This document shows, piece by piece, positions 31,766 to 38,561 of a DNA stretch of 38,561 bases (its first letter is position 1; every line of letters begins with the position of its first letter). Position numbers and translations under genes: made by a program. The notes under the pieces were generated by a model. That model was not told where the DNA came from. It was given only the letters and a program-made list of their open reading frames with translations, and did not search any database. Origin of the DNA: Myxococcales bacterium UBA5297 (GTDB lineage: Bacteria; Myxococcota; Myxococcia; Myxococcales; UBA5297); contig DHSB01000080.1 in the NCBI GenBank assembly GCA_002408385.1, positions 740 through 39,300 of the forward strand, given 5' to 3'.

Positions 31766-32071
31766 ATGCGGCCGCCTTCCCGGACTCTCTTTCTGGCGAT
31801 CACGCTCCTGACGGCCTCCGTCCAGGCGGCGACGGCCCTGCATCCGGCGGTCGACATCGAGTGCGCCGACGACTGCCCGAGCTCCGCTGACGAGCACACG
31901 AAGGGCTGCGTCTCGCATTGCTCCTGTAGCAGCCATGCGCCGCGCCAGGTCGTCAGCGAGAAGGTCTGGCGCGCGCCCGCGACGGTCGTCGCCGACGCCT
32001 TCCAGCCGCTGATTCAGCAGGCGCCCCGTCCGCCGGATCCGAATCGAATCCTCCACGTCCCGAAAGCCTAG
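31766..32071 (+). CDS. Small periplasmic Cys/His protein, CzcI-like, ahead of the efflux operon
   Basis: 101 residues. Signal peptide MRPPSRTLFLAITLLTASVQA with AxA-type cleavage at about 22. The mature part has five Cys and several His in ECADDCPSSADEHTKGCVSHCSCSSH, then a Pro-rich end (APRPPDPNRILHVP). Architecture and position resemble CzcI and related small proteins encoded before czcCBA/cus efflux genes, thought to modulate metal response. The match is by layout, not by clear sequence identity. Starts at GTG 31736 or TTG 31757 are also possible; no good ribosome binding site is seen for any. Confidence 0.65.
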   Translation: MRPPSRTLFLAITLLTASVQAATALHPAVDIECADDCPSSADEHTKGCVSHCSCSSHAPRQVVSEKVWRAPATVVADAFQPLIQQAPRPPDPNRILHVPKA

Positions 32072-32210
32072 CGCCGGCTCCCTGACGGCTGCTGCGGGCT
32101 CTCGTGCCGCGGCGCCGGGAAACCGATGCGCGCGTACGGCGCGGTGTGCGGCCCCCTGGCCGCCCCCTCTGCCGTCGCGCCTGGGACTTCATCTCGATTC
32201 GGAGGATGGA

Positions 32211-33446
32211 ATGCGCCCGAAGAGCGCTCTCCTGCTTGCCGCAATGCTCGCCGCAGGTGCGTCCGACGCACTTGCCGAGACAGCCGCGCCGCCGACGCTT
32301 CGCTGGAGCGACGTCGCGGCGCTCATAGACCATGACCCTCGCATCGGCGAGGCGCGCTTTCGCACCGAAGAGGCTCGCTCGGCGTTCGACCTCGCGCGCA
32401 TGGCGCCCAACCCGATAGTCGAGCTCCAGGTCGGCCGCACGGTCTCCACCGATCCCGCGCGGCGCCCCGACCTCGGGCTCCAGCTCTCCCTCCCGCTCGA
32501 CTGGCTCAACGACCGGGGCCTGCGCCTCGACGCCGCCGCGAGCGAGGCTCGCGCGGCCGAGCTCGACGCGCTCGCGGTCCGGCTCGCGACCACCCGCCAG
32601 CTCCGCGAGCTGTTCATCCAGCTCGCGGTCGACCAGGCGCGCCTGCGCGAGCTGAAGGTGCTCGAGGCCGACACCGAGCAGCTCGTGCGGCTCGTCAGCC
32701 TGCGCGTGGACAAGGGCGAGTCACGCCCGATAGAGAAGCCGCGCGCCGAGGTCGAGCTCGAGAAAGTGCGCCTCGAGCTCGCCACCGTGGCGGCCGACGA
32801 GGAGACCTACCGCAAGCAGCTCGCCACCTGGCTCGCCGGGCTTCCAGACTCCGGCTTCAGGGTCGAGGCCGACCTCTCGGAGTTGCCGGACCTGCCGTCG
32901 GTCGAGGACGCGATAGCAGAGGCGCTCGGCCAACACCCCGAGCTCAAGGCCGCGCAGGCCCGGCTCGAGACGCGCCAGGCGGAGATCGGCATCGAGCGCC
33001 GCAAGCGCCTGCCGCGCTTCGCGCTCAACGCCTACGCGGAGCAGGAGCCGGATCGCCGCGTCTTCGGCGGCGGCATCGGCATCGAAGTCCCGATCTGGAA
33101 CTGGAGCTCGGCCGGCATCCGCCGCGCCGAGGCCGCCAAGGCCGCCCAGGAGGCGCGGGCCGAATCGGGCGAGCGCGAGCTGCGCGCCCGGGTCATCGAG
33201 GCCTGGGGCGCCTGCAAGCGCTCGGGCCTGGTCGCGATGCGCTACGGCACCGAAGTGGTGCCGCGCGTGGAGAAGGCCTCCACGACCCTCGAACGCGCCT
33301 ACCAGCTCGGCGAGACCGGGCTGCTCGACCTCGTCGACGCTCGGCGCTTGCTGGTAGCGGCCCGCCGTGAACAGCTCGACGCGCAGCTCGAGGCCCAGCT
33401 CGAGTGCGCGCGCCTGCAGAACCTGCTCGGAAGGGGGACGCGATGA
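32211..33446 (+). CDS. TolC-family outer membrane channel of the metal efflux system (CusC/CzcC-like)
   Basis: 411 residues. Sec signal peptide to about residue 22 (ALA-ET). Two outer-membrane-efflux-protein repeats with long amphipathic helices; RMAPNPIVELQVG and PDLGLQLSLPLDW (about 64-100) are typical for the first repeat. In the second, PRFALNAYAEQEPDRRVFGGGIGIEVPIWN (about 265-295) is the corresponding block. No lipobox. GGAGGATGGA precedes ATG 32211. It overlaps the adaptor gene by 4 bases (ATGA), which shows tight coupling. Confidence 0.92.
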   Translation: MRPKSALLLAAMLAAGASDALAETAAPPTLRWSDVAALIDHDPRIGEARFRTEEARSAFDLARMAPNPIVELQVGRTVSTDPARRPDLGLQLSLPLDWLNDRGLRLDAAASEARAAELDALAVRLATTRQLRELFIQLAVDQARLRELKVLEADTEQLVRLVSLRVDKGESRPIEKPRAEVELEKVRLELATVAADEETYRKQLATWLAGLPDSGFRVEADLSELPDLPSVEDAIAEALGQHPELKAAQARLETRQAEIGIERRKRLPRFALNAYAEQEPDRRVFGGGIGIEVPIWNWSSAGIRRAEAAKAAQEARAESGERELRARVIEAWGACKRSGLVAMRYGTEVVPRVEKASTTLERAYQLGETGLLDLVDARRLLVAARREQLDAQLEAQLECARLQNLLGRGTR

Positions 33447-34774
33447 ACAAGCTCCACCTGACCATCCTGATTGGCCTGCTTGCTTCCGGGTGCTCCAAGT
33501 CCACGGGTGGCGAGGCGCAGCACGTGGCGCCGAAGCAGGAAGAACACGCCGCGCACGCGGACGAGAAGGCCGGCGAGCACCAGCACGAGCATGGCGAGGA
33601 GGAGGGCTCCGATCTCGACAAGCCGGTCGAGGAGCTCTTCTCGGCGCGCTGCGAGCACCAGAGGCCGACCTTCGAGTGCGACGAGTGCCGCTACGAGGTC
33701 GGCGTCGTGAAGGCGCCCAAGGCGCTGTTTGACGAGGGCCTGCTGGAGAGGCACGTCGTCGGCGCGCGCGCGCTCGAGAGCGCCGTCGAGCTGACCGGCG
33801 AGATCGGCTTCGACGAGAAGCGCATCGCCCACCTCAGCTCGCAGGTCGAGGGCGTGATCCGCAAGGTGCACGTCGGCCTCGGGCAGAGGGTCGAGAAGGG
33901 GCAGCCGCTCATCGAGATCCACAGCGTCGCCTTCGGCGAGGCCGAGGGCGAGTACCGCGCCGCGCAGGCCAACTTGCGGCTCGCCGAGCGCGAGCACGCC
34001 CGGCAGTCGGGACTGCGCGACGAGGGCATCACCTCGGAGAAGGAGTACCTGAGGGCAGCGCAGGAGCTCGAGGCCGCGAAGATCCGTCTCGACACGGCGG
34101 CGGGAAAGCTGGTGCGTCTCGGGCTGCCCGCCTCCGAGCTCGACGCGGTGCGCGAGGGCCGGCGCGAGGCCTCGCTCGTGCTGCGCGCCCCGGCCTCCGG
34201 CGTCGTCCTCGCGCTGCACGCGGTGGCCGGCGAGATCGCGCGGCCCGAGGAGTCGCTCGCCACCGTCGGCGACCTGAGCCGGCTCTGGCTGTGGGCCGAC
34301 CTCTACGAGAACGACCTGGCGCGGGTCGCCGAGAGCCAGGCGCGGGGGAACCTGTCGGCCTCGGTGACCGTCAAGGCCTTCCCCGGCCGCGAGTTCGCCG
34401 GCGTGGTCGACTTCGTGGGGCCGACGATGGACCCGGCGACGCGCACGGTGAAGGCCCGCGTGCTCGTCGAGAATCCGGACGGAGGCCTGCGCTCGGGCAT
34501 GTTCGCCAAGGCCCGGCTCTTCGTGCCCACCGACGCCGAGGTGGTTGCCGTGCCGCGCGCCGCGCTGATGCAGGACGAGGGGCGCTCCTTCGTCTTCGTG
34601 CGCCAGCGCGGCGACTACTTCGTGCGCCGGCCGGTGACCCCGGGGCGCGCCTGGGGCGGCTGGGTCGAGCTGGTCGAGGGGCTCGAGGCGGGCAAGGAGA
34701 TCGCCGCCGACGGCGCCTTCCTCCTCAAGTCGGACGTGCTGCGCTCGAAGATGGGCGCGGGCTGCGCGGACTAG
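33443..34774 (+). CDS. RND periplasmic adaptor of the metal efflux system (CusB/CzcB-like)
   Basis: 443 residues. Lipobox LASGC (Cys17) makes it a lipoprotein. A His/Glu-rich stretch (EEHAAHADEKAGEHQHEHGEEE) and the motif RCEHQRPTFECDEC (about 72-86) form a likely metal-binding N-terminal module. Then come the lipoyl half-motifs, an alpha-hairpin (about 165-230) and the beta-barrel and membrane-proximal domains (SGVVLALHAVAGE, VDFVGPTMDPATRTV). Adaptors bridge the inner-membrane pump and the outer-membrane channel, and in CusB they pass metal to the pump. It overlaps the TolC gene by four bases and is followed after 12 bases by the pump gene. Confidence 0.93.
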   Translation: MNKLHLTILIGLLASGCSKSTGGEAQHVAPKQEEHAAHADEKAGEHQHEHGEEEGSDLDKPVEELFSARCEHQRPTFECDECRYEVGVVKAPKALFDEGLLERHVVGARALESAVELTGEIGFDEKRIAHLSSQVEGVIRKVHVGLGQRVEKGQPLIEIHSVAFGEAEGEYRAAQANLRLAEREHARQSGLRDEGITSEKEYLRAAQELEAAKIRLDTAAGKLVRLGLPASELDAVREGRREASLVLRAPASGVVLALHAVAGEIARPEESLATVGDLSRLWLWADLYENDLARVAESQARGNLSASVTVKAFPGREFAGVVDFVGPTMDPATRTVKARVLVENPDGGLRSGMFAKARLFVPTDAEVVAVPRAALMQDEGRSFVFVRQRGDYFVRRPVTPGRAWGGWVELVEGLEAGKEIAADGAFLLKSDVLRSKMGAGCAD

Positions 34775-34786
34775 GGAGGGCGACCG

Positions 34787-37700
34787 ATGCGCTTCTACGA
34801 ATGGTTGCTGAAGAACCGGCTCCTGGTGCTCGCCGCCACGCTGGCGCTCCTCGCCGGCGGCGCGGTCGCCTGGACGCGCCTGCCCATCGACGCCTTCCCC
34901 GACGCGACCAACACGCAGGTCATGGTGCTCACCAAGGCGCCGGGCCTGGCCGCGGTGGACGTCGAACAGCGGGTCTCCTATCCCATCGAGCTGGCGATGC
35001 GCGGCCTGCCGCGGGTGACGCAGGTGCGCTCGCTCTCGAAGGCCGAGCTCTCGCAGGTGGTGGTCATCTTCGAGGACGGCGCCGACACCTACTGGACCCG
35101 GCAGGTCGTCCACGAGCGGCTCGCCGCCGCGCGCGAGGAGCTGCCCGCGGGCATCGAGCCGGAGATGGGCCCCATCAGCACCGGGCTCGGCGAGATCTTC
35201 CAGTACACGCTCGAGAGCGACCGGCACTCGCCGACCGAGCTGCGCACGGTCCAGGACTGGATCGTCGCGCCGCTGCTCAAGCCGGTCCCCGGGGTCAACG
35301 AGGTGAACAGCTTCGGCGGCTTCGTGAAGCAGTACCAGGTGCTCGTCCACCCGCACAAGCTGCTCGAGTACGGCCTCACGGTGAACGAGGTGACCGAGGC
35401 GCTCGAGCGCAACAACGCCAACTCCGGAGGCGGCGTCGTCGTCGAGGGCTGGGAGCAGACCTACCTGCGCGGGGTCGGGCTGCTCGAGGACCTGCCGGAC
35501 ATCGAGCGGGTCGTGCTCAAGGCGAAGGACGGCACCCCGGTCTACGTGCGCGACGTGGCCGAGGTGGTCATCGGCTCGGAGACGCGCCAGGGCGCGGTCT
35601 CGCGCGACGGCAAGGGCGAGACGGTCGCGGGCATGGTCATCATGCTCAAGGACTCGAGCTCGCAGCAGGTCGTCAGCCGCGTCAAGAAGACCCTCGAGAG
35701 GGCGCAGAAGGTCGTGCCCGAGGGCGTGCGCATCGACGCCTTCTACGACCGCACCTCGCTCATCGAGGCCTGCATCGACACGGTCACCGGCGCGCTCGCC
35801 GAGGGCGGCATCTTCGTCATCCTGGTCCTCTTCCTCTTCCTCGCCGAGCTGCGCACCGCGCTCATCGTCGTCTTCAGCCTGCCGCTCACCTTCCTCGTCA
35901 CCTTCATCGTGATGGGCCGGGCCGGCATCAGCTCGAACCTGATGAGCCTGGGAGGGCTCGCCTTCTCGGTCGGGATGGTGGTCGACGCGTCGATCGTGGT
36001 GGTCGAGAACGTGCGCCGACACCTCGCCGAGCGGCGCGAGCGCGACGGCAAGCTGCGGATCGTCGCCGAGGCGGCCGCCGAGGTCGGCAGGCCGGTCGCC
36101 TTCTCGGTGCTCATCATCGCCATCATTCTGGTGCCGCTCTTCACGCTGCAGGGCATCGAAGGAAAGATGTTCGGGCCGCTCGCGCAGACGATGCTCATCG
36201 CGCTGCTCGTCTCGCTCGTCGTCGGCCTGACCATCGTGCCGGTGCTCTCGAGCTACATCCTGCGGCAAGCGCCGCTGCGCGAGCTCGGCTTCATCCAGCG
36301 GCTCCACGCCGGCTACCTGCGGCTGCTCGAGCGCTCGATGCGCAGGCCCGCGGTGACCCTCGGCGTCTCGGTCGCGCTGCTCGCCGGCGCGGTGGCCGCC
36401 GTGCCGCTGGTCGGCACCGAGTTCATGCCGCCACTCGACGAGAACGCCATCGCCATCAACGTCGTGCGGCTGCCGAACGCCTCGCTCGACGGCTCGGTCG
36501 CGGTCGGCACCTTCATGGAGAAGCGCCTGCGGCGCTTCCCCGAGGTCGAGACCGTGGTCACCAAGACCGGGCGCGCCGAGATCTCCGAGGACCCGATGGG
36601 CCCGGAGCAGAACGACGTCTTCGTCATGCTCAAGCCGCGCCGCGAGTGGGGCACCGGGCGCGACAAGGCCGAGCTGGTCGAGGCGATGCAGAAGGAGCTG
36701 GGGCAGATCCCCGGGCTGCGGCTTTCGTTCTCGCAGCCCATCGCCTTGCGCGTGAACGAGCTCATCTCCGGCGTGAAGAGCGACCTCGCGGTGAAGGTCT
36801 TCGGGGACGACGTGGAGACCCTCAAGGGCTTCGCCGACCGCGTGGCGGCCGCCGTCGGAGGGGTCGAGGGCGCGGCCGACGTGAAGGTCGAGCAGGTCTC
36901 GGGGATGAGCCAGTACGACGTGGAGATCGACCGCGAGGCCGCGGCCCGGCACGGCATCGCCATCGCCGACGTGAACGACACCATCGAGGCGGTTGCCGGC
37001 AAGCGGGCGACCACGCTCATCGAGGGCGAGCAGCGCTACGCGGTCGTCGTGCGCTTCCCGGAGGAGGTGAGGAGCGACCTCGCGCAGATAGAGCGGCTGC
37101 TCGTGCCTGCGCCGGGAGGCGAGCGCGTGCCGCTCTCGCAGATAGCCGAGGTGCGGCTCGTCGAGGCGCCGGCGCGGATCAGCCGCGAGAACGGAACCCG
37201 GCGCGTGGTCGTCGAGGCCAACGTGCGTGGCCGCGACCTCGGCACCTTCGTCGATGAGGTGCAGGGGAGGCTCGCGCCGCTCGAGACCGAGCTGCCCTCG
37301 GGCTATTGGCTCGACTACGGCGGGCAGTTCGAGAACCAGCAGCGCGCCATGCGCCAGCTCTCCATCGTGGTGCCGATCGCGCTGCTGCTCATCGTGGTGC
37401 TGCTCTACATGGCGCTCGGCTCGATGGGCCACTCGCTGCTGGTGCTGCTCAACTTGCCGTTCGCGCTGGTCGGCGGGGTCTTCGCCATCCTCGCCTTCCG
37501 GATGCACCTGTCGGTCTCCGCGGCGATAGCCTTCATCGTGCTGCTGGGCGTCGCCGTGCAGAACGGCGTGCTGCTCGTCTCCTTCTTCCTCGAGCTGCGC
37601 CGACAGGGGCTGAGCGTCGAGGAGACGGTGCGGCGCGGCTGCGACCTGCGCTTCCGTCCGCTCTTGATGACCGCGCTCACGAGCTTCATCGGGCATATCC

Positions 37701-37894
37701 CGATGCTCTACGCGACCGGGTCGGGGGCCGACATTCAGAAGCCGCTCGCGGTGGTGGTCAACGGCGGGCTGATCACCTCGACGGTGCTCACGCTGCTCGT
37801 GCTGCCGACGGTCTACGCGTTGATCGCCAGGCGTGCGGAGGCTCGACGTGCGAGCACCGACTCGGTCATCGAACCGGTTCCCGAGGCGAGGTAG
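34787..37894 (+). CDS. HME-RND heavy-metal efflux pump (CusA/CzcA family)
   Basis: 1035 residues, the family length. Starts with one transmembrane helix, ends with the six-helix cluster, and has two large periplasmic loops. The proton-relay segment in TM4 reads FSVGMVVDASIVVVEN with Asp400 (E. coli CusA Asp405), closer to the monovalent-ion CusA group than to the DFG-type of CzcA. However, by eye alignment, two of the three Met of the CusA copper site are not present: Asn558 (INVVRLPN) and Gln608 (MGPEQNDVF) occupy those places, while DPMGPEQ resembles CzcA. Substrate (Cu/Ag or Zn/Co/Cd) is therefore open. GGAGGG precedes ATG 34787. Third gene of the operon. Confidence 0.95.
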   Translation: MRFYEWLLKNRLLVLAATLALLAGGAVAWTRLPIDAFPDATNTQVMVLTKAPGLAAVDVEQRVSYPIELAMRGLPRVTQVRSLSKAELSQVVVIFEDGADTYWTRQVVHERLAAAREELPAGIEPEMGPISTGLGEIFQYTLESDRHSPTELRTVQDWIVAPLLKPVPGVNEVNSFGGFVKQYQVLVHPHKLLEYGLTVNEVTEALERNNANSGGGVVVEGWEQTYLRGVGLLEDLPDIERVVLKAKDGTPVYVRDVAEVVIGSETRQGAVSRDGKGETVAGMVIMLKDSSSQQVVSRVKKTLERAQKVVPEGVRIDAFYDRTSLIEACIDTVTGALAEGGIFVILVLFLFLAELRTALIVVFSLPLTFLVTFIVMGRAGISSNLMSLGGLAFSVGMVVDASIVVVENVRRHLAERRERDGKLRIVAEAAAEVGRPVAFSVLIIAIILVPLFTLQGIEGKMFGPLAQTMLIALLVSLVVGLTIVPVLSSYILRQAPLRELGFIQRLHAGYLRLLERSMRRPAVTLGVSVALLAGAVAAVPLVGTEFMPPLDENAIAINVVRLPNASLDGSVAVGTFMEKRLRRFPEVETVVTKTGRAEISEDPMGPEQNDVFVMLKPRREWGTGRDKAELVEAMQKELGQIPGLRLSFSQPIALRVNELISGVKSDLAVKVFGDDVETLKGFADRVAAAVGGVEGAADVKVEQVSGMSQYDVEIDREAAARHGIAIADVNDTIEAVAGKRATTLIEGEQRYAVVVRFPEEVRSDLAQIERLLVPAPGGERVPLSQIAEVRLVEAPARISRENGTRRVVVEANVRGRDLGTFVDEVQGRLAPLETELPSGYWLDYGGQFENQQRAMRQLSIVVPIALLLIVVLLYMALGSMGHSLLVLLNLPFALVGGVFAILAFRMHLSVSAAIAFIVLLGVAVQNGVLLVSFFLELRRQGLSVEETVRRGCDLRFRPLLMTALTSFIGHIPMLYATGSGADIQKPLAVVVNGGLITSTVLTLLVLPTVYALIARRAEARRASTDSVIEPVPEAR

Positions 37895-38020
37895 GGGCGC
37901 ATGGCAATGCGCCCGGCTTCGCAGGCCGGGGTGCTGCGGGCTGAAGATGGTCCGGCCGATCGCTCTTGCTCAAGGCGAGGGGAGAGGCGCCGCGATCGAC
38001 GGCCCTCTTACTCGTCTCTC

Positions 38021-38076
38021 GGACGGCCCGCACTCGTCAGTGCTCGTCGCGGTGCTGGTTGTGCGGGCTCGGGGGG
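38021..38076. repeat. Imperfect intergenic repeat, copy A
   Basis: Aligns with 38326-38379 with the shared core GTGCTCGTCGC, then TGGTTG and GCGGGC, at roughly 75-80% identity by eye. Confidence 0.5.
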
Positions 38077-38150
38077 CAACTGTCTCGCGTCCGTGGAACC
38101 GCGAAGACTTGTGTCTCCAGATGTCTTGACCGCACGTGCGCACGTGAGAG

Positions 38151-38179
38151 CCCCCTCCCGCGCGAAGCGGGGGAGGGGG
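38151..38179. repeat. Palindromic hairpin of the CCCTCCCGC/GCGGGAGGG type
   Basis: CCCCCTCCCGC is followed by GCGAA and then GCGGGGGAGGGGG. The arms pair almost completely with two extra Gs in the right arm. This is the shape of widespread intergenic REP-like hairpins. Confidence 0.65.
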
Positions 38180-38313
38180 TGTGGGGGTAGGTGCGGGGAG
38201 ATGTCTCGCGAGAAGAGACGAGGAAGGATGCCCGACGGTCTGAACGCGCAAGACTCTGGCACGGCAGACCGCCAAGGGTTCAGTTGGCCGCGGGCACCGT
38301 TGGCCCGGCCCCT

Positions 38314-38380
38314 CCCCTCCCAAACGGCGCGCACTACCAGCGTGCTCGTCGCCTTCTTGGTTGCGCGGGCCTGGGAGGGG
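38314..38380. repeat. Imperfect intergenic repeat, copy B, with terminal inverted arms
   Basis: CCCCTCCC (38314-38321) and GGGAGGGG (38373-38380) are perfect inverted arms. Inner GCGCGCA and TGCGCGGG also pair. The core matches copy A, 300 bases away. Confidence 0.55.
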
Positions 38381-38561
38381 CGATCGCGTGTGCCGGCCTT
38401 CTGCCTTCCGGCCTGATCGCACTGCAGTACGCCAGGGCGCCGCAGCGCTTGCGAGCGCTGCCGAACGAGCGAATGGGCCCGCGCCGGCAAACGCGATCGC
38501 CTCAGGCGCGCCCTCGATGATCGAGGCGAGCACGGTGGGAGTGCGCGCCGTCTGGGAGAGG

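Larger units (their letters stand above)
37895..38561. other. Gene-free end of the window, rich in palindromic repeats
   Basis: About 670 bases after the pump gene. No frame has a ribosome binding site or a domain. It contains three hairpin-forming segments (38021-38076, 38151-38179 and 38314-38380), listed separately. Confidence 0.6.

Noticed and set aside
32072..32210. Cobalamin or other riboswitch before the TolC gene
   Set aside because: GC-rich stems are present, but I could not find the conserved core of any known class.
33299..37696. A 1465-codon open frame on the minus strand over the efflux genes
   Set aside because: It is antisense to three well-supported genes, with His/Arg/Asp-rich sequence and no domain; stop-free because of codon bias.

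Overview
The window is very GC-rich DNA (by eye about 70%, with strong GC at third codon positions) from a bacterial chromosome. The best taxonomic clue is an adjacent carD-carG pair (minus strand, 8549-9961), a regulator-plus-zinc-protein module known from myxobacteria. Carboxypeptidase-regulatory-like repeats, many lipoproteins and an NtrC-type sigma54 activator with its kinase fit the same picture. I therefore infer a member of the Myxococcota. I see no rRNA, tRNA, CRISPR array, transposase or phage gene.

Layout. 1-5400 (plus): the end of a coiled-coil protein, an envelope protein with Ig-like repeats and a PDZ domain, an array of about 42-nt palindromic repeats, a small zinc-ribbon/lysine-rich gene that seems to start at CTG, and an iron-type alcohol dehydrogenase with an altered metal site. 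5600-10300 (minus): a family 39 glycosyltransferase with a membrane partner, carG and carD, and a small exported protein. 10668-13750: a lipid A-type acyltransferase, an ankyrin protein and a Cys-rich lipoprotein.

14243-24598 is rich in metal and sulfur genes: a thioredoxin-like/ArsC fusion, an ArsM-like methyltransferase, a hemerythrin, larE, an exported Cys-rich repeat protein, a DsbA-like fragment, mnmA, a CPMC-containing ferritin-like lipoprotein, a DUF2892 protein and a CopB-type ATPase. 24712-28184 (minus) carries cysK and a GH15 glycosidase with a small membrane protein. 28699-37894 (plus) carries a histidine kinase overlapping a sigma54-dependent activator, a small CzcI-like Cys/His protein, and a tripartite CusCBA/CzcCBA-type efflux system. 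The last 0.7 kb is non-coding and holds palindromic repeats.

How the parts may work together. Arsenic can be reduced (ArsC fusion) and methylated (ArsM). Copper-like ions can be pumped from the cytoplasm by the CopB ATPase and across the envelope by the RND system, while the Cys-rich exported proteins could buffer metal in the periplasm. The Cys-rich repeat protein at 18969-19388 has a near-consensus sigma54 promoter and an upstream inverted repeat at enhancer distance. A nine-base piece of that repeat recurs upstream of the kinase/activator genes. This suggests, but does not prove, that the sigma54 two-component system controls this metal-handling protein.
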